From Gammaproteobacteria bacterium (GTDB lineage Bacteria > Pseudomonadota > Gammaproteobacteria > Steroidobacterales > GCA-2729495): DNA of 36,629 bases. This document shows positions 7,244-15,692 of the stretch, in pieces. The notes below the pieces were generated by a model. It saw only the letters and a program-made list of their open reading frames with translations, had not been told where the DNA came from and searched no databases. Numbering within the stretch: position 1 is the stretch's first letter; every line of letters starts with the position of its first letter. Location: assembly GCA_029245525.1 (NCBI GenBank), contig JAQWPD010000123.1:1-36629 (forward strand), given 5' to 3'. A program made the translations under genes and the position numbers.

Positions 7244-9304
7244 CTAATAAAGGTATACCGCGCCGGCTCCCGGAGCATCAGCATTCTGGTTGGCGGCATC
7301 GGACGGGTCATCGCGGTCAGGATCGGCCCCTATGCCACCGCTGGCAACCGGCTCTGAAGGCGCGGAAACAGCCATCGATGTCCCGAAACCGCTGAGACTC
7401 ACAGCAGCGCCGAATTCAAACTCAGAACCAGGCATAGTATTCGGCGCTTTAATATAACGCGAGCGACGCCATTCCAGATCAACTGGGCTTTGCAAAAACA
7501 AATAAACCGCACCAGTATCGTTCGCATTGTTATCCTCCAGGCCAAGAACTCCCCTAGCGCTGCCATCCTCACCCGGCGCGCCAATCGCAACCATGCCGGC
7601 GTATGCGTCACTGTCCAGCGTGCTCAAATCAACCAGACTCGCCAAAGAGACCAGAGCCACTGAAGCACCAAATGCATCACCGGCTTCGCCGTTCGCCGGG
7701 TCCCCGTCAAGCAAACTGTTTGCATCGAACGTGGTAATAGCCGAATCCCACTCACCACTCGCACGGGTGTACAAGTACGCGGCGCCTTGACCTAATGCTG
7801 CGTTTGGAGCACCCACCAAAAGATCATCGCCGTAAACGCTAAAATCGAGCGCTTTACCAAACAGCATATTGTCTTCGTTAACCGGCGGCTTTAAGTAAGC
7901 CTGATAAACCCAATCAAAATAGGTGGCATCATCAACAACAAAAGAATCACGACTGTAAACATACACAGCGCCAACCGAGTCATTTAAAAACGAGTCACTC
8001 ATGGATTCACTGGCGTTGAAAACACCCGCATTACTGCCGTTCTCATAGGGCGCGGCAATGGCCAGCGTATTGCCTTCATCACTAAGCGCCACTGTACTGC
8101 CAAATTTATCGCCCTCGGCAAAAGCAATAGCCGGTGATTTAATGAGAGCCTGCAACTCCCAAACAGGGTCGCCCAGATCGTCTGTACCGGTGCGAACAAG
8201 CACATAAACTGCACCGGATCCGTCAACCGTGGTGCTCGTGTCCGGCACTTCATCGTCGTTAAAAATGCCGCTATCACCAATATTGTTGTTCGGCGCGCCA
8301 ATAGCCAGAGTATTGCCCGCTTCATTAAACGACAAAGCTGCGCCAAACTCAGCACCCGCAATAATGACCTCCGGCTTAATGTAATTAACCAAAACCCACT
8401 GACTGCTGATTTTCTCGTAGATGAATACAGCGCCGGAATCAACCGAAGAATTGTCGGTAACAGGGTCCGTGCATTGATCCTCATCAATTGCAGCGCAACC
8501 GCCGTCTTCACGCGGAGCGCCGACGGCCAGGTAAAGACCATTGCCACTAATAGCCACCGCGCGACCAAACCAGTCGCCGGCGCCGCCTTCATTCTGCGCC
8601 GCCACTGCAGCAGCGGCCGCATCGACCGTATCAGCTGAAGTACTGAGGTCCGGAGCCTTCAGATAATTCAACTGCACCCACTGACCAAAGCTATTGATGG
8701 CATAAGCGTAAACAGCACCCGATTCAGGCGCAAGCTCATAGCCATCAGCGGTACGATCATCAATGGGCTGCCCCGCTAATGAACCGTCGCCAAGTACAGT
8801 GCCCGTTGAGCTCGAATCCTCAAGCGGCGAACCGACAACAAGCATCGCACCGGCAGCGTCTATGCCAATTGAAGCACCAAAATTATCGGCCTTGCCCACA
8901 GCTGCATTCGAGGCTTTAAAGTAGCCCGTCGCGTCAAGGTTATAGTCATCAAAGATTGTAAAAGTGTCGCTTCTGGCACAGCCGTTGAGGTTGCACCCTT
9001 CCAGATAAAACTGCTTTTCATCTTCCCAAGCATATAAATGCACCGAAGCGGCAATATTCAGACTCTCCGCATACGAAGGCAAATTTCCATACAACTCAAA
9101 ATCGTTAGGGCCTTCGGCCCCATCGTCATCGCGGTACAAATTGTATTCGCCGGCAATAACACTGTTCCAACTGAGCGCTATACGGTTGGTGCGCACACTG
9201 ACATCAATATCCGACGACGGTGGTACCGGTTTCTCGCTGCCGCCACAGGCGACAAGCAAAAGAGCGGACAGTCCTATTCCAAGGACCTTAACAATTCGAG
9301 CCAT
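7244..9304 (-). CDS. FG-GAP/integrin-alpha-like beta-propeller lipoprotein
   Basis: A 686-residue lipoprotein: signal peptide with lipobox LVAC (Cys20). Residues about 33-130 form a fibronectin-like module (TNRIALSWNSVIAGEYNLYR) with two Cys. Then come seven repeats of the pattern FG-x-x(V/A)-x(5-10)-LAIGAP, for example DNFGASIGID/LVVGSP, DWFGRAVAIS/LAVGAP, AEFGAALSF/LAIGAP, DKFGSTVALS/LAIAAP, LFGKALDF/LLVGAP, DAFGASVALV/VAIGAP and FEFGAAVSLS/MAVSAP. Seven repeats fit a closed seven-bladed propeller as in integrin alpha heads. Acidic clusters such as DRDDPSDAANQNAD and DNNANDT could bind calcium. The protein is probably on the outer membrane, with a binding or adhesion role inferred from the fold only. 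The next gene, DUF2288, follows by 18 bases. Confidence 0.88.
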   Translation of the reverse strand: MARIVKVLGIGLSALLLVACGGSEKPVPPSSDIDVSVRTNRIALSWNSVIAGEYNLYRDDDGAEGPNDFELYGNLPSYAESLNIAASVHLYAWEDEKQFYLEGCNLNGCARSDTFTIFDDYNLDATGYFKASNAAVGKADNFGASIGIDAAGAMLVVGSPLEDSSSTGTVLGDGSLAGQPIDDRTADGYELAPESGAVYAYAINSFGQWVQLNYLKAPDLSTSADTVDAAAAAVAAQNEGGAGDWFGRAVAISGNGLYLAVGAPREDGGCAAIDEDQCTDPVTDNSSVDSGAVFIYEKISSQWVLVNYIKPEVIIAGAEFGAALSFNEAGNTLAIGAPNNNIGDSGIFNDDEVPDTSTTVDGSGAVYVLVRTGTDDLGDPVWELQALIKSPAIAFAEGDKFGSTVALSDEGNTLAIAAPYENGSNAGVFNASESMSDSFLNDSVGAVYVYSRDSFVVDDATYFDWVYQAYLKPPVNEDNMLFGKALDFSVYGDDLLVGAPNAALGQGAAYLYTRASGEWDSAITTFDANSLLDGDPANGEAGDAFGASVALVSLASLVDLSTLDSDAYAGMVAIGAPGEDGSARGVLGLEDNNANDTGAVYLFLQSPVDLEWRRSRYIKAPNTMPGSEFEFGAAVSLSGFGTSMAVSAPSEPVASGGIGADPDRDDPSDAANQNADAPGAGAVYLY

Positions 9305-9508
9305 GAATTACTCCAGAAGCACCGGCGGCAAAGGGCCAATCACTTCATATAGACAATACATAAATTATGTAGGTTCAATAATTATATCAGCTAAAGCATC
9401 GCCGCCGGATTTCCCAAACAGGGCATCCGCCTATCTTTACCCGTCAATTGGGCCGCAAACAACCGGTCACCCACAGGATCAGAGGACAGCTGTCTTCGGC
9501 AGGAGGGC

Positions 9509-10342
9509 TTAAAGCGAAAAGCCCGGCAGCAATGAGCCACTTCGAGCCCTGTAATTTTCATATTCTGGCTGCGCGCCATATTTTTCAGCGTGCAGTTGAT
9601 CGACGCGCTGCGCTTCGGAAATCATCAATATAATGATATACAACGGCGCAACGATCAGGGCCAGCATATTCGGCACGTTATTAACAGCAGCAAGACCCGC
9701 AATAATTAAGCCCACATGCAGCAATATCTCGCCAGCGTAGTTCGGGTGTCGCCACCGCGAAAACAAGCCTCCAGTAACCAATCCATCTGGCTCATCCGCC
9801 TTGACAGCCTGCTTCTGGGCATCTGCCAATGCCTCAATGAGTGTCCCGGCAAACATCACTGCGATACCCACAACAATGACCGGCGTCAATACCCCTTTCG
9901 CAGCGACAAAATACAGAGCCATTAAATGAAAAGTGTGCAATAGAGTGCACTGAAACCATATCGCCAACTTAATCGGCAACGGCATTGCTGCGCTGTTCTC
10001 ATCAATAATTTTTACCTTACCCGCATACGACTCACTGTGCATCCGCTGCCAGGTAAACCAAAATAAACGCAGGCCATAGGCAATGCCAACGCCTGCCATT
10101 AATGCGGCCACCACGCTCGGCATGCTCCACCAGATTAATGCGGAACTCAGCGCCACACAGATAGCGTAGCTGTAATTAAAAACATAAACAAAATTAACAA
10201 ATACGAGCAGGCAGCTGACAGAAGCCACAGCGAACATGCCCCAATTCAGAGGTGTCCAGACGCCACCGATCACTCGCCAAATAAGCAGAGCGAGCATTGC
10301 CACACAAAACGCTGAAAACACCTGGCGAATTAATTTCTGCAC
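9509..10342 (-). CDS. DUF1295 membrane protein (steroid 5-alpha-reductase/ICMT-like)
   Basis: A polytopic membrane protein of 277 residues. The diagnostic C-terminal block DGLVTGGLFSRWRHPNYAGE, followed by further membrane helices and KYGAQPEYENYRARSGSLLP, is the DUF1295/isoprenylcysteine methyltransferase-like signature (RHPNY..E). Related enzymes reduce or methylate hydrophobic substrates in the membrane; the exact reaction here is unknown. The frame is open to a TTG at 10372, but the GTG at 10342 has a strong GAGGAGG 8 bases upstream, so I use it. It is divergent from the CoA-binding gene at 10495, with a perfect inverted repeat between them. Confidence 0.85.
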   Translation of the reverse strand: MQKLIRQVFSAFCVAMLALLIWRVIGGVWTPLNWGMFAVASVSCLLVFVNFVYVFNYSYAICVALSSALIWWSMPSVVAALMAGVGIAYGLRLFWFTWQRMHSESYAGKVKIIDENSAAMPLPIKLAIWFQCTLLHTFHLMALYFVAAKGVLTPVIVVGIAVMFAGTLIEALADAQKQAVKADEPDGLVTGGLFSRWRHPNYAGEILLHVGLIIAGLAAVNNVPNMLALIVAPLYIIILMISEAQRVDQLHAEKYGAQPEYENYRARSGSLLPGFSL

Positions 10343-10387
10343 AACTGATGCCTCCTCAACAAGCGGCCGCAACGCAGGGGTCGAAAC

Positions 10388-10401
10388 AATAACTGGTTAT
10401 T
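10388..10401. promoter_or_regulatory. Perfect inverted repeat, candidate operator
   Basis: AATAAC-TG-GTTATT is a perfect 6-base inverted repeat with a 2-base centre. It sits between the divergent DUF1295 gene (start 10342) and CoA-binding gene (start 10495), a position typical for a repressor site. The regulator is unknown and chance occurrence is possible. Confidence 0.3.
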
Positions 10402-10494
10402 TTGAAGGATTTACCGCTTGCATACCATCGCAATGTGCATATGTAAGTGCAGCCAATGATTCTCTAAATACGTCCGGTCGGCTATGCTTACCTC

Positions 10495-10902
10495 GTGGAC
10501 ACACAAACAACAATTAGCGCCATTCTCGATGAAACCCGATGTATTGCTATCATCGGGGCGTCAGACAAATCTCGGCGGGCTGCCTACGGCGTCATGCAAA
10601 TGCTGCAAAGCCACGGTTACCGCTGCATTCCGGTAAACCCAAGGTTAGCAGGGCAGACTCTGCTTGGCGAAAGGGTTTACACCAAACTCGCCGATATACC
10701 GGTGCCCGTCGATACCGTCGACATGTTTATCAACTCAGAAGCGGCGGGAAAAATAACTGATGAAGCTATTGCCATTGGTGCTAAATCGGTCTGGATGCAG
10801 CTGGGTGTGATCAATCAACCCGCCGCGGCACGTGCGCGTGCCGCCGGTCTTAAAGTGGTTATGGATCGCTGCCCTGCCATCGAACTCCGCAAACGCCATT
10901 AG
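10495..10902 (+). CDS. CoA-binding domain protein (YccU-like)
   Basis: A 135-residue Rossmann protein. The N-terminal strand-loop IAIIGASDKSRRAAYGVM and the later segments GYRCIPVNPR and VDTVDMFINSEAAG match the CoA_binding (YccU/YneT) family. The middle segment SVWMQLGVINQPAAARARAAGLKVVMDRCPAIE carries the conserved C-terminal MD-RC motif. The family binds CoA or a related nucleotide; the cellular role is not settled. The start is GTG at 10495, with no clear ribosome binding site, chosen because the length then fits the family. It is followed 17 bases later by a radical SAM gene on the same strand. Confidence 0.85.
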   Translation: MDTQTTISAILDETRCIAIIGASDKSRRAAYGVMQMLQSHGYRCIPVNPRLAGQTLLGERVYTKLADIPVPVDTVDMFINSEAAGKITDEAIAIGAKSVWMQLGVINQPAAARARAAGLKVVMDRCPAIELRKRH

Positions 10903-10919
10903 ATTGAGACCGACTCAGC

Positions 10920-11801
10920 ATGCAATACATTGAACCTCTATTTCGCCCGCCATCGGAAGCCCGCTCACTCATACTGCAGGTCAGCAATGGCTGCTCATGG
11001 AACAACTGCACATTTTGCGAGATGTACACGCAGCCACAAAAAAGGTTCTCCATAAAACCCCAGTCTGCTATTGATGCAGAACTCGCCTTCATTGCGGATC
11101 AGGGCGTTCCCGTAAGGCGGCTTTTTCTCGCCGACGGCGATGCCATGACCTTATCCACTCGCAGACTGAGAACTATCCTAGAATCTATCCGTAAATATTT
11201 ACCTGATGTGCAGCGGGTTTCTTCCTACTGTCTCCCACGCAACACCAAAAATAAAACCGCGGCAGAATTGAGTGAATTGCGCGAACTCGGGCTCAGCTTG
11301 TTCTATGTGGGCTGCGAATCAGGCGACAATCTTATACTTGAGAGGGTAAATAAAGGCGAGACTTTTGACAGCTCACTTGCAGCGCTTGAAACAATCAAGG
11401 CTGCCGGTGCTAAAAGTTCAGTCATGATATTAAATGGCATGGGTGGACGTCGGTACAGCGAACAGCATGCAATTAACTCGGCCAGATTAATGAATGCCGC
11501 GCAACCGAACTACCTATCAACACTGGTGCTGAGCTTTCCCGATGGCATGAAGCGCTATCAGGATGGTTTTAAAGACGAGTTTGAACCATTAAGTCAACAT
11601 GAGTTATTTGTTGAAATGCACTCTCTCATCAGCACATTGGAACTAGAACAGACCATCTTCCGCAGCGACCATGCGTCCAACTACCTCAGCCTGAAAGGCA
11701 CACTCGGTAAAGACAAAGAAAAATTAATGAGCCTCGTGAATAACGCCATCAACAACCCAGAGCAAGTGCCGCTGCGCAAAGAGTGGCAGCGTGGACTATA
11801 G
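10920..11801 (+). CDS. Radical SAM protein with CX4CX2C cluster motif
   Basis: A 293-residue radical SAM protein. The cluster-binding motif is CSWNNCTFC with Cys at 25, 30 and 33, giving four residues between the first two Cys instead of the usual three. Later radical SAM elements are visible: VRRLFLADGDAM (strand 2 with the SAM-contacting acidic region), LFYVGCESGDN and a GAKSSVMILNGMGG segment. It probably cleaves SAM reductively at a 4Fe-4S cluster; the substrate is unknown. It belongs to the broad COG1032/Elp3-like group. Its stop lies 2 bases from the stop of the convergent hydrolase gene. It may be cotranscribed with the CoA-binding gene 17 bases upstream. Confidence 0.85.
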   Translation: MQYIEPLFRPPSEARSLILQVSNGCSWNNCTFCEMYTQPQKRFSIKPQSAIDAELAFIADQGVPVRRLFLADGDAMTLSTRRLRTILESIRKYLPDVQRVSSYCLPRNTKNKTAAELSELRELGLSLFYVGCESGDNLILERVNKGETFDSSLAALETIKAAGAKSSVMILNGMGGRRYSEQHAINSARLMNAAQPNYLSTLVLSFPDGMKRYQDGFKDEFEPLSQHELFVEMHSLISTLELEQTIFRSDHASNYLSLKGTLGKDKEKLMSLVNNAINNPEQVPLRKEWQRGL

Positions 11802-11803
11802 CG

Positions 11804-13456
11804 TTAATCGAGGCAGCGGCGGTTAAGCCACTCCAGTAAATCTCTGGCCACCCTTGCCTCGACCCCAGCTAGGCCGTGGTCAATATCTTCGTACCAAATC
11901 TCGTCAACGCTTGGCGCATTCGCCGCCGACTCTTTCAGCTGGGCAAAGCGTTCAGCATTATTGTAACTATCGGTCGTACCCGACAACAACAACACGGGCA
12001 CATCGGCTGCAGCAATATGTTCACTGTTGCAGCTGTCTGCATTAGGTCCCCACCATGACAACCAACTCGCCGCACGTTGTGTCCACCTAAATCGTCCACG
12101 CGATAAGCTCGGCGGTGGCTGACGAATATCAACATCCACTAAATAAGTTTCGCCATCACCATCGGCTATCGCCGCCTCGGCAGCAGCAACAGCGCCATCG
12201 TATAGTTCGCCAGCAGCCGCGCGGAACCACTCCGGGCAATCCGCAGTGGGCATGAGATGAGCAATTCCAACGATATTTGGATGCTGTCTTATCGACTGAT
12301 ATCGCCCTACGCTTAAGCTACCGATGCTTGCGCCCGCCAACACCACACGCTTAATACCGCGTGCTATGAGGTGGTCCATCCAACCATCGAAATCTTGCAG
12401 CTCATCATCCAGCAATGCCGTTTCGTGCCCTGACCAACCGCTGCGATGACTCTGCATCGCTAGCACATTTACCTGCTGCGCGAGCACAGGCGCCATCTTT
12501 AAAAACAAACTGCTCATCGGTGAACTGGTGAGTCCGTGCATAAGTAAAACCGCGACGTCTGAGTTAATGTTTTCCGGCGACCACATAAATCCATATAAAC
12601 TGCAGTCTTCGGTATCAATATTCACCAGCTCAAGACCGGTGTTATTAATTAGGTCGTCATCCAGATGCCACGCCCCTTTATGCAGCAAGTCCAACAAGTC
12701 TTCCCGCGCGCCATAATGCCGGTCAACACGATGAGTCTCACTGCTGCTCTGCCGCAAAAACGGGGGCAATTCGCTCTCAAGCTCCGCAAAAATCAGTGAT
12801 GGTACTGCTGTTTTTTGCCAGGCATCACTAAGCCGGGTTAGAGACTGTGGCGCCCACCAAGCCAGAAATGCTGAGGCCTGCATCGTGACTTCAGGCCCTG
12901 CATCAGCCAAGCAATCGATACGGTAATCCATGCCCGCACCCTGCCGGGCAGCCACCGCAGCCTCGCGCAGTTTCAGGGCATAGGCCTTCTTCCCAATCGA
13001 AGCAGCCAACCAATCAGACAAATTGTCAACCGGATCAACCAGGCAAATGCCCTTTACACGACTGTCACGACCTTCCGCTGCATAAGACCCGGCTGACCAG
13101 CAACCAACCTCCTCACCTATTAGATAAACGTCGTTAAAGCCGTTTGTTGCTAGGTAATCTATAGCCAAACGGATATCATGCCGATCGTGCTCGGGGAGAG
13201 ACATTAACTGGCCCTCACCCCCACGCCGCCGCAGACTCAAGCTTAGAAATGCAAACCCCTTATCAGCAAGCTGCGGACCAAACGTTTGCGCAAAATCATC
13301 ATGCGGATAACCACCCCAGGAATGAAGAAATACAAAGACTGGCCGCGGCTGACCTATACTGTGACCATCTGGCAACCACAAAAGTGAATGCGGCATCGGA
13401 TTAAACCCGGCGCCGTCAACATCGCGCCAAACATTTACCAAATGAAAGCTGCTCAT
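11804..13456 (-). CDS. Tandem alpha/beta-hydrolase, N-terminal unit degenerate
   Basis: A 550-residue protein with two alpha/beta-hydrolase folds. The N-terminal unit has the oxyanion-loop LHSWGG (44-49), but the nucleophile elbow reads GEEVG (114-118), Glu replacing Ser. The C-terminal unit has LMHGLT (305-310) and an intact elbow GASIG (S377), then LLLSGTTDSYNN and IDHGLAG, which supply plausible Asp and His. So only the second unit should be catalytic; the first may bind substrate or be structural. There is no signal peptide. The frame is open to a GTG at 13495, but the ATG at 13456 has CGGAAC upstream and is preferred. It is divergent from the MipA-like gene. Confidence 0.8.
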   Translation of the reverse strand: MSSFHLVNVWRDVDGAGFNPMPHSLLWLPDGHSIGQPRPVFVFLHSWGGYPHDDFAQTFGPQLADKGFAFLSLSLRRRGGEGQLMSLPEHDRHDIRLAIDYLATNGFNDVYLIGEEVGCWSAGSYAAEGRDSRVKGICLVDPVDNLSDWLAASIGKKAYALKLREAAVAARQGAGMDYRIDCLADAGPEVTMQASAFLAWWAPQSLTRLSDAWQKTAVPSLIFAELESELPPFLRQSSSETHRVDRHYGAREDLLDLLHKGAWHLDDDLINNTGLELVNIDTEDCSLYGFMWSPENINSDVAVLLMHGLTSSPMSSLFLKMAPVLAQQVNVLAMQSHRSGWSGHETALLDDELQDFDGWMDHLIARGIKRVVLAGASIGSLSVGRYQSIRQHPNIVGIAHLMPTADCPEWFRAAAGELYDGAVAAAEAAIADGDGETYLVDVDIRQPPPSLSRGRFRWTQRAASWLSWWGPNADSCNSEHIAAADVPVLLLSGTTDSYNNAERFAQLKESAANAPSVDEIWYEDIDHGLAGVEARVARDLLEWLNRRCLD

Positions 13457-13563
13457 AGATTGTTCCGTTACTAACTGGTCCACCGATGTTAACACCTGAG
13501 CTCATGACGTCACCTGCTCACTACTATCCCATCAACTTGCTCTTTGGCAGTAAGGAGTTGAAC

Positions 13564-13602
13564 ATGCCCCTAAAGTTATGCCCAAACCCGGTCTCTTTAT
13601 GA
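13564..13602 (+). CDS. Possible 12-codon leader peptide coupled to the MipA-like gene
   Basis: A short frame, MPLKLCPNPVSL, starts at an ATG with the best ribosome binding site in the region (AAGGAG at 13552-13557, 6 bases upstream). Its TGA stop overlaps the ATG at 13599 of the outer-membrane gene as ATGA. The ATG at 13599 itself has no good ribosome binding site, so it may be translated by coupling. The alternative is that the downstream gene starts at 13578 and this frame is accidental. Confidence 0.4.
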   Translation: MPLKLCPNPVSL

Positions 13603-14480
13603 AAAAGTGCATTCAATCGATCCTGGTCGCCACCGCAGTGTGGCTTAACCCAGCCACACCTATACTCGCAGCCGACGTGCCGGCATCCGTCGTCACTGAG
13701 GACTCCAATGATCCGCTATGGGAGATGCGCTTAGCTGGTTTCGGCCGCTACGGGCCTTCCTACCCCGCCTCAGAGGAGAGTCAGGTCAATATTGTGCCAC
13801 TGCCCTTACCCATATACAGAGGCAAGTTTCTGCGTTTGGGCGAAGACTCGGAAAGTCCAATCCGCGGACGTGTATTCCGTTGGGAAAGAGTCAAACTGGA
13901 TTTTGCTTTTGATCTCAACTTCCCGGTGGATAGCGACGATATAACGGCCCGCACCGATATGCCGGACCTTGACCTTATGCTGGAAGTAGGCCCGGAGTTA
14001 GAGTTTCAATTCACTAAAACGCCGAAACTTGGAGGACACTGGTATCTGGGCTTACAGCTTCGCCCCGCGTTCTCTTTCGCTGACATTAAACCCGAATTCC
14101 GGGGTGTCGCTTTCAGCCCCGAATTTACTTATCAGATTAATTTTGACGCAGGGCGTGATTCAATAAAATTTCGCATCACGCCAACTTGGGGCAGCAGTAA
14201 GTACACGGGTTTCTTTTATGGCGTCAATTCAAAATATGCTACTGCGAGTCGCTCAGCTTACGAGGCCAAAAGTGGCTACATTGGAACTGATCTTACATTC
14301 AGTTGGATTAATACCATAAGCGAACGCTGGCAGTTCGTTGCTGGCACACGCTGGTCAGTTTATAAAGGTGCCGCAAATGACACTAGTCCGCTATTCACAA
14401 AAGACTACGGCATCGGTGTATATGCAGCATTCACTTGGAAATTCTGGGAAAGCCAGCGCCGCACAGTAATACCCAACTAA
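13599..14480 (+). CDS. MipA/OmpV family outer-membrane protein
   Basis: A 293-residue outer-membrane beta-barrel protein with a signal peptide (MKKCIQSILVATAVWLNPA, cleavage near AADVPA). Family features are the early WEMRLAGFGRYGPSYPASEE segment, alternating hydrophobic strands, LEVGPELEFQF, and a C-terminal GVYAAFTWKF strand before WESQRR. MipA/OmpV proteins are outer-membrane proteins linked in some bacteria to murein synthesis complexes or osmotic response. The start at 13599 places the signal peptide correctly; an in-frame ATG at 13578 would add MPKPGLF. It may be translated by coupling to the small frame upstream. Confidence 0.85.
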   Translation: MKKCIQSILVATAVWLNPATPILAADVPASVVTEDSNDPLWEMRLAGFGRYGPSYPASEESQVNIVPLPLPIYRGKFLRLGEDSESPIRGRVFRWERVKLDFAFDLNFPVDSDDITARTDMPDLDLMLEVGPELEFQFTKTPKLGGHWYLGLQLRPAFSFADIKPEFRGVAFSPEFTYQINFDAGRDSIKFRITPTWGSSKYTGFFYGVNSKYATASRSAYEAKSGYIGTDLTFSWINTISERWQFVAGTRWSVYKGAANDTSPLFTKDYGIGVYAAFTWKFWESQRRTVIPN

Positions 14481-14533
14481 AGGTCTACGGCATAGAAAAG
14501 CGCCACTTCAGCTGCTTTTATTTAGTAGACGAT

Positions 14534-14555
14534 ATGGTATACATACCGCTACCAT
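14534..14555. promoter_or_regulatory. Nested inverted repeat upstream of the Tat SDR
   Basis: GGTAT-AC-ATACC (14536-14547) lies inside a wider ATGGTA...TACCAT repeat (14534-14555). It sits 25-46 bases before the ATG at 14581, overlapping where a promoter would be. It could be an operator or a small RNA hairpin; no regulator is identified. Confidence 0.3.
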
Positions 14556-14580
14556 AAAAAACACACCATCGAGGCACGTC

Positions 14581-15642
14581 ATGCAGATCACTCGTCGCAC
14601 CCTACTTCAAGCCGCTACTGTGGCCGCTGCCACACCTGCTGTGGTCGCATGTTCACAACGTGATGACCTTCCCCTACCGGGCAATGCGCCAGTCGGTTCG
14701 TTTGGTAAAGAATCGACAGCTGAAGAGGTGACCGCAGGTCTCGACCTTACCGATCAAACCATACTGGTCACAGGCTGCAACTCGGGCATTGGTTATGAAA
14801 CTATGCGGGTACTAGCGCTGCGTGGCGCGCATGTGCTGGGCGCTGCGCGGACTGAGGCTAAAGCAATCGATGCCTGCAGCAGCGTTATTGGAAAAACGAC
14901 GCCGGTAGTTATCGAACTTTCGGATTTTGATTCAGTTGTTCGGGCTGCTGATAGCATTAAAGCCGAGCATATAAGCATTGATGCGATTATTTGCAATGCG
15001 GGCATCATGGAGCTGCCAGAACTGGAACAGGTGTATGGCATAGAAAAACAATTCGTGGTCAATCATCTCGGTCACTTCTTGTTAGTTAACCTACTACTCG
15101 ATCAAGTTAATGCCGCAGATCAGGGACGGGTGGTCATGGTGAGCAGCGGTTCCTCCACTCGGCTGGCTCCGGCTGAGGGTATCTACCTGAATAACTTATC
15201 CGGTGAGGGATGGTATGAACCGGGCACCGCGTACGGGCAGTCCAAACTGGCTAATGTGCTGGTCTCGCTCGAACTCGCAAACCGCTTCGATGGCACTTCA
15301 GCCACAGCAAATTCTCTGGCTCCCGGTGTTATTCCAACCAATCTCGGGCGTCACATGCCCCGCTGGAAAACGCTAGCACTGGAGACCATTGGCAAGCCCT
15401 TCACCAAAACCGTGCCCCAGGGCGCTGCTACCACGTGTTACGTAGCTGCAAGTCCCGAGCTAAGCACCGCATCAGGATGGTTCTTTAGAGACTGCAATCC
15501 ATATCGTCCGGGCGGCAATACTGAAAATGCCGAGCTCGCCGCAGAACTGTGGATAAAATCGGAAGAAATACTCATGCCTTGGTTAAATCAGGGTGCGCCT
15601 GTCGCGTTTAATTACGCTTTCGGCGGCCTGGGGATGCGCTAA
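14581..15642 (+). CDS. Tat-exported lipoprotein SDR oxidoreductase
   Basis: A 353-residue SDR preceded by a twin-arginine signal (ITRRTLLQAATVAAATPAVV) ending in a lipobox VVAC, Cys24. The SDR core follows after a linker: TGCNSGIG (64-71), NAG (139-141), VSSGSS (187-192), and YxxxK as Y218/K222 (AYGQSKLANVL). The pattern resembles retinol dehydrogenase/WW-oxidoreductase-type SDRs. Tat export would allow the enzyme to fold with its nicotinamide cofactor before translocation, which fits a periplasmic, lipid-anchored oxidoreductase. The ATG at 14581 has GAGG 6 bases upstream. A DUF1838 Tat protein follows 50 bases later, probably in the same transcript. Confidence 0.85.
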   Translation: MQITRRTLLQAATVAAATPAVVACSQRDDLPLPGNAPVGSFGKESTAEEVTAGLDLTDQTILVTGCNSGIGYETMRVLALRGAHVLGAARTEAKAIDACSSVIGKTTPVVIELSDFDSVVRAADSIKAEHISIDAIICNAGIMELPELEQVYGIEKQFVVNHLGHFLLVNLLLDQVNAADQGRVVMVSSGSSTRLAPAEGIYLNNLSGEGWYEPGTAYGQSKLANVLVSLELANRFDGTSATANSLAPGVIPTNLGRHMPRWKTLALETIGKPFTKTVPQGAATTCYVAASPELSTASGWFFRDCNPYRPGGNTENAELAAELWIKSEEILMPWLNQGAPVAFNYAFGGLGMR

Positions 15643-15692
15643 CAACTGCGGCAGCAACGGCTACCCTGGGGCTAGAATCAGATGGAGCAACC

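Noticed and set aside
7999-8622. Open frame of 207 codons in another frame of the FG-GAP gene
   Set aside because: Same-strand shadow rich in Arg/Leu, without motifs; the FG-GAP repeats run through it in the main frame.
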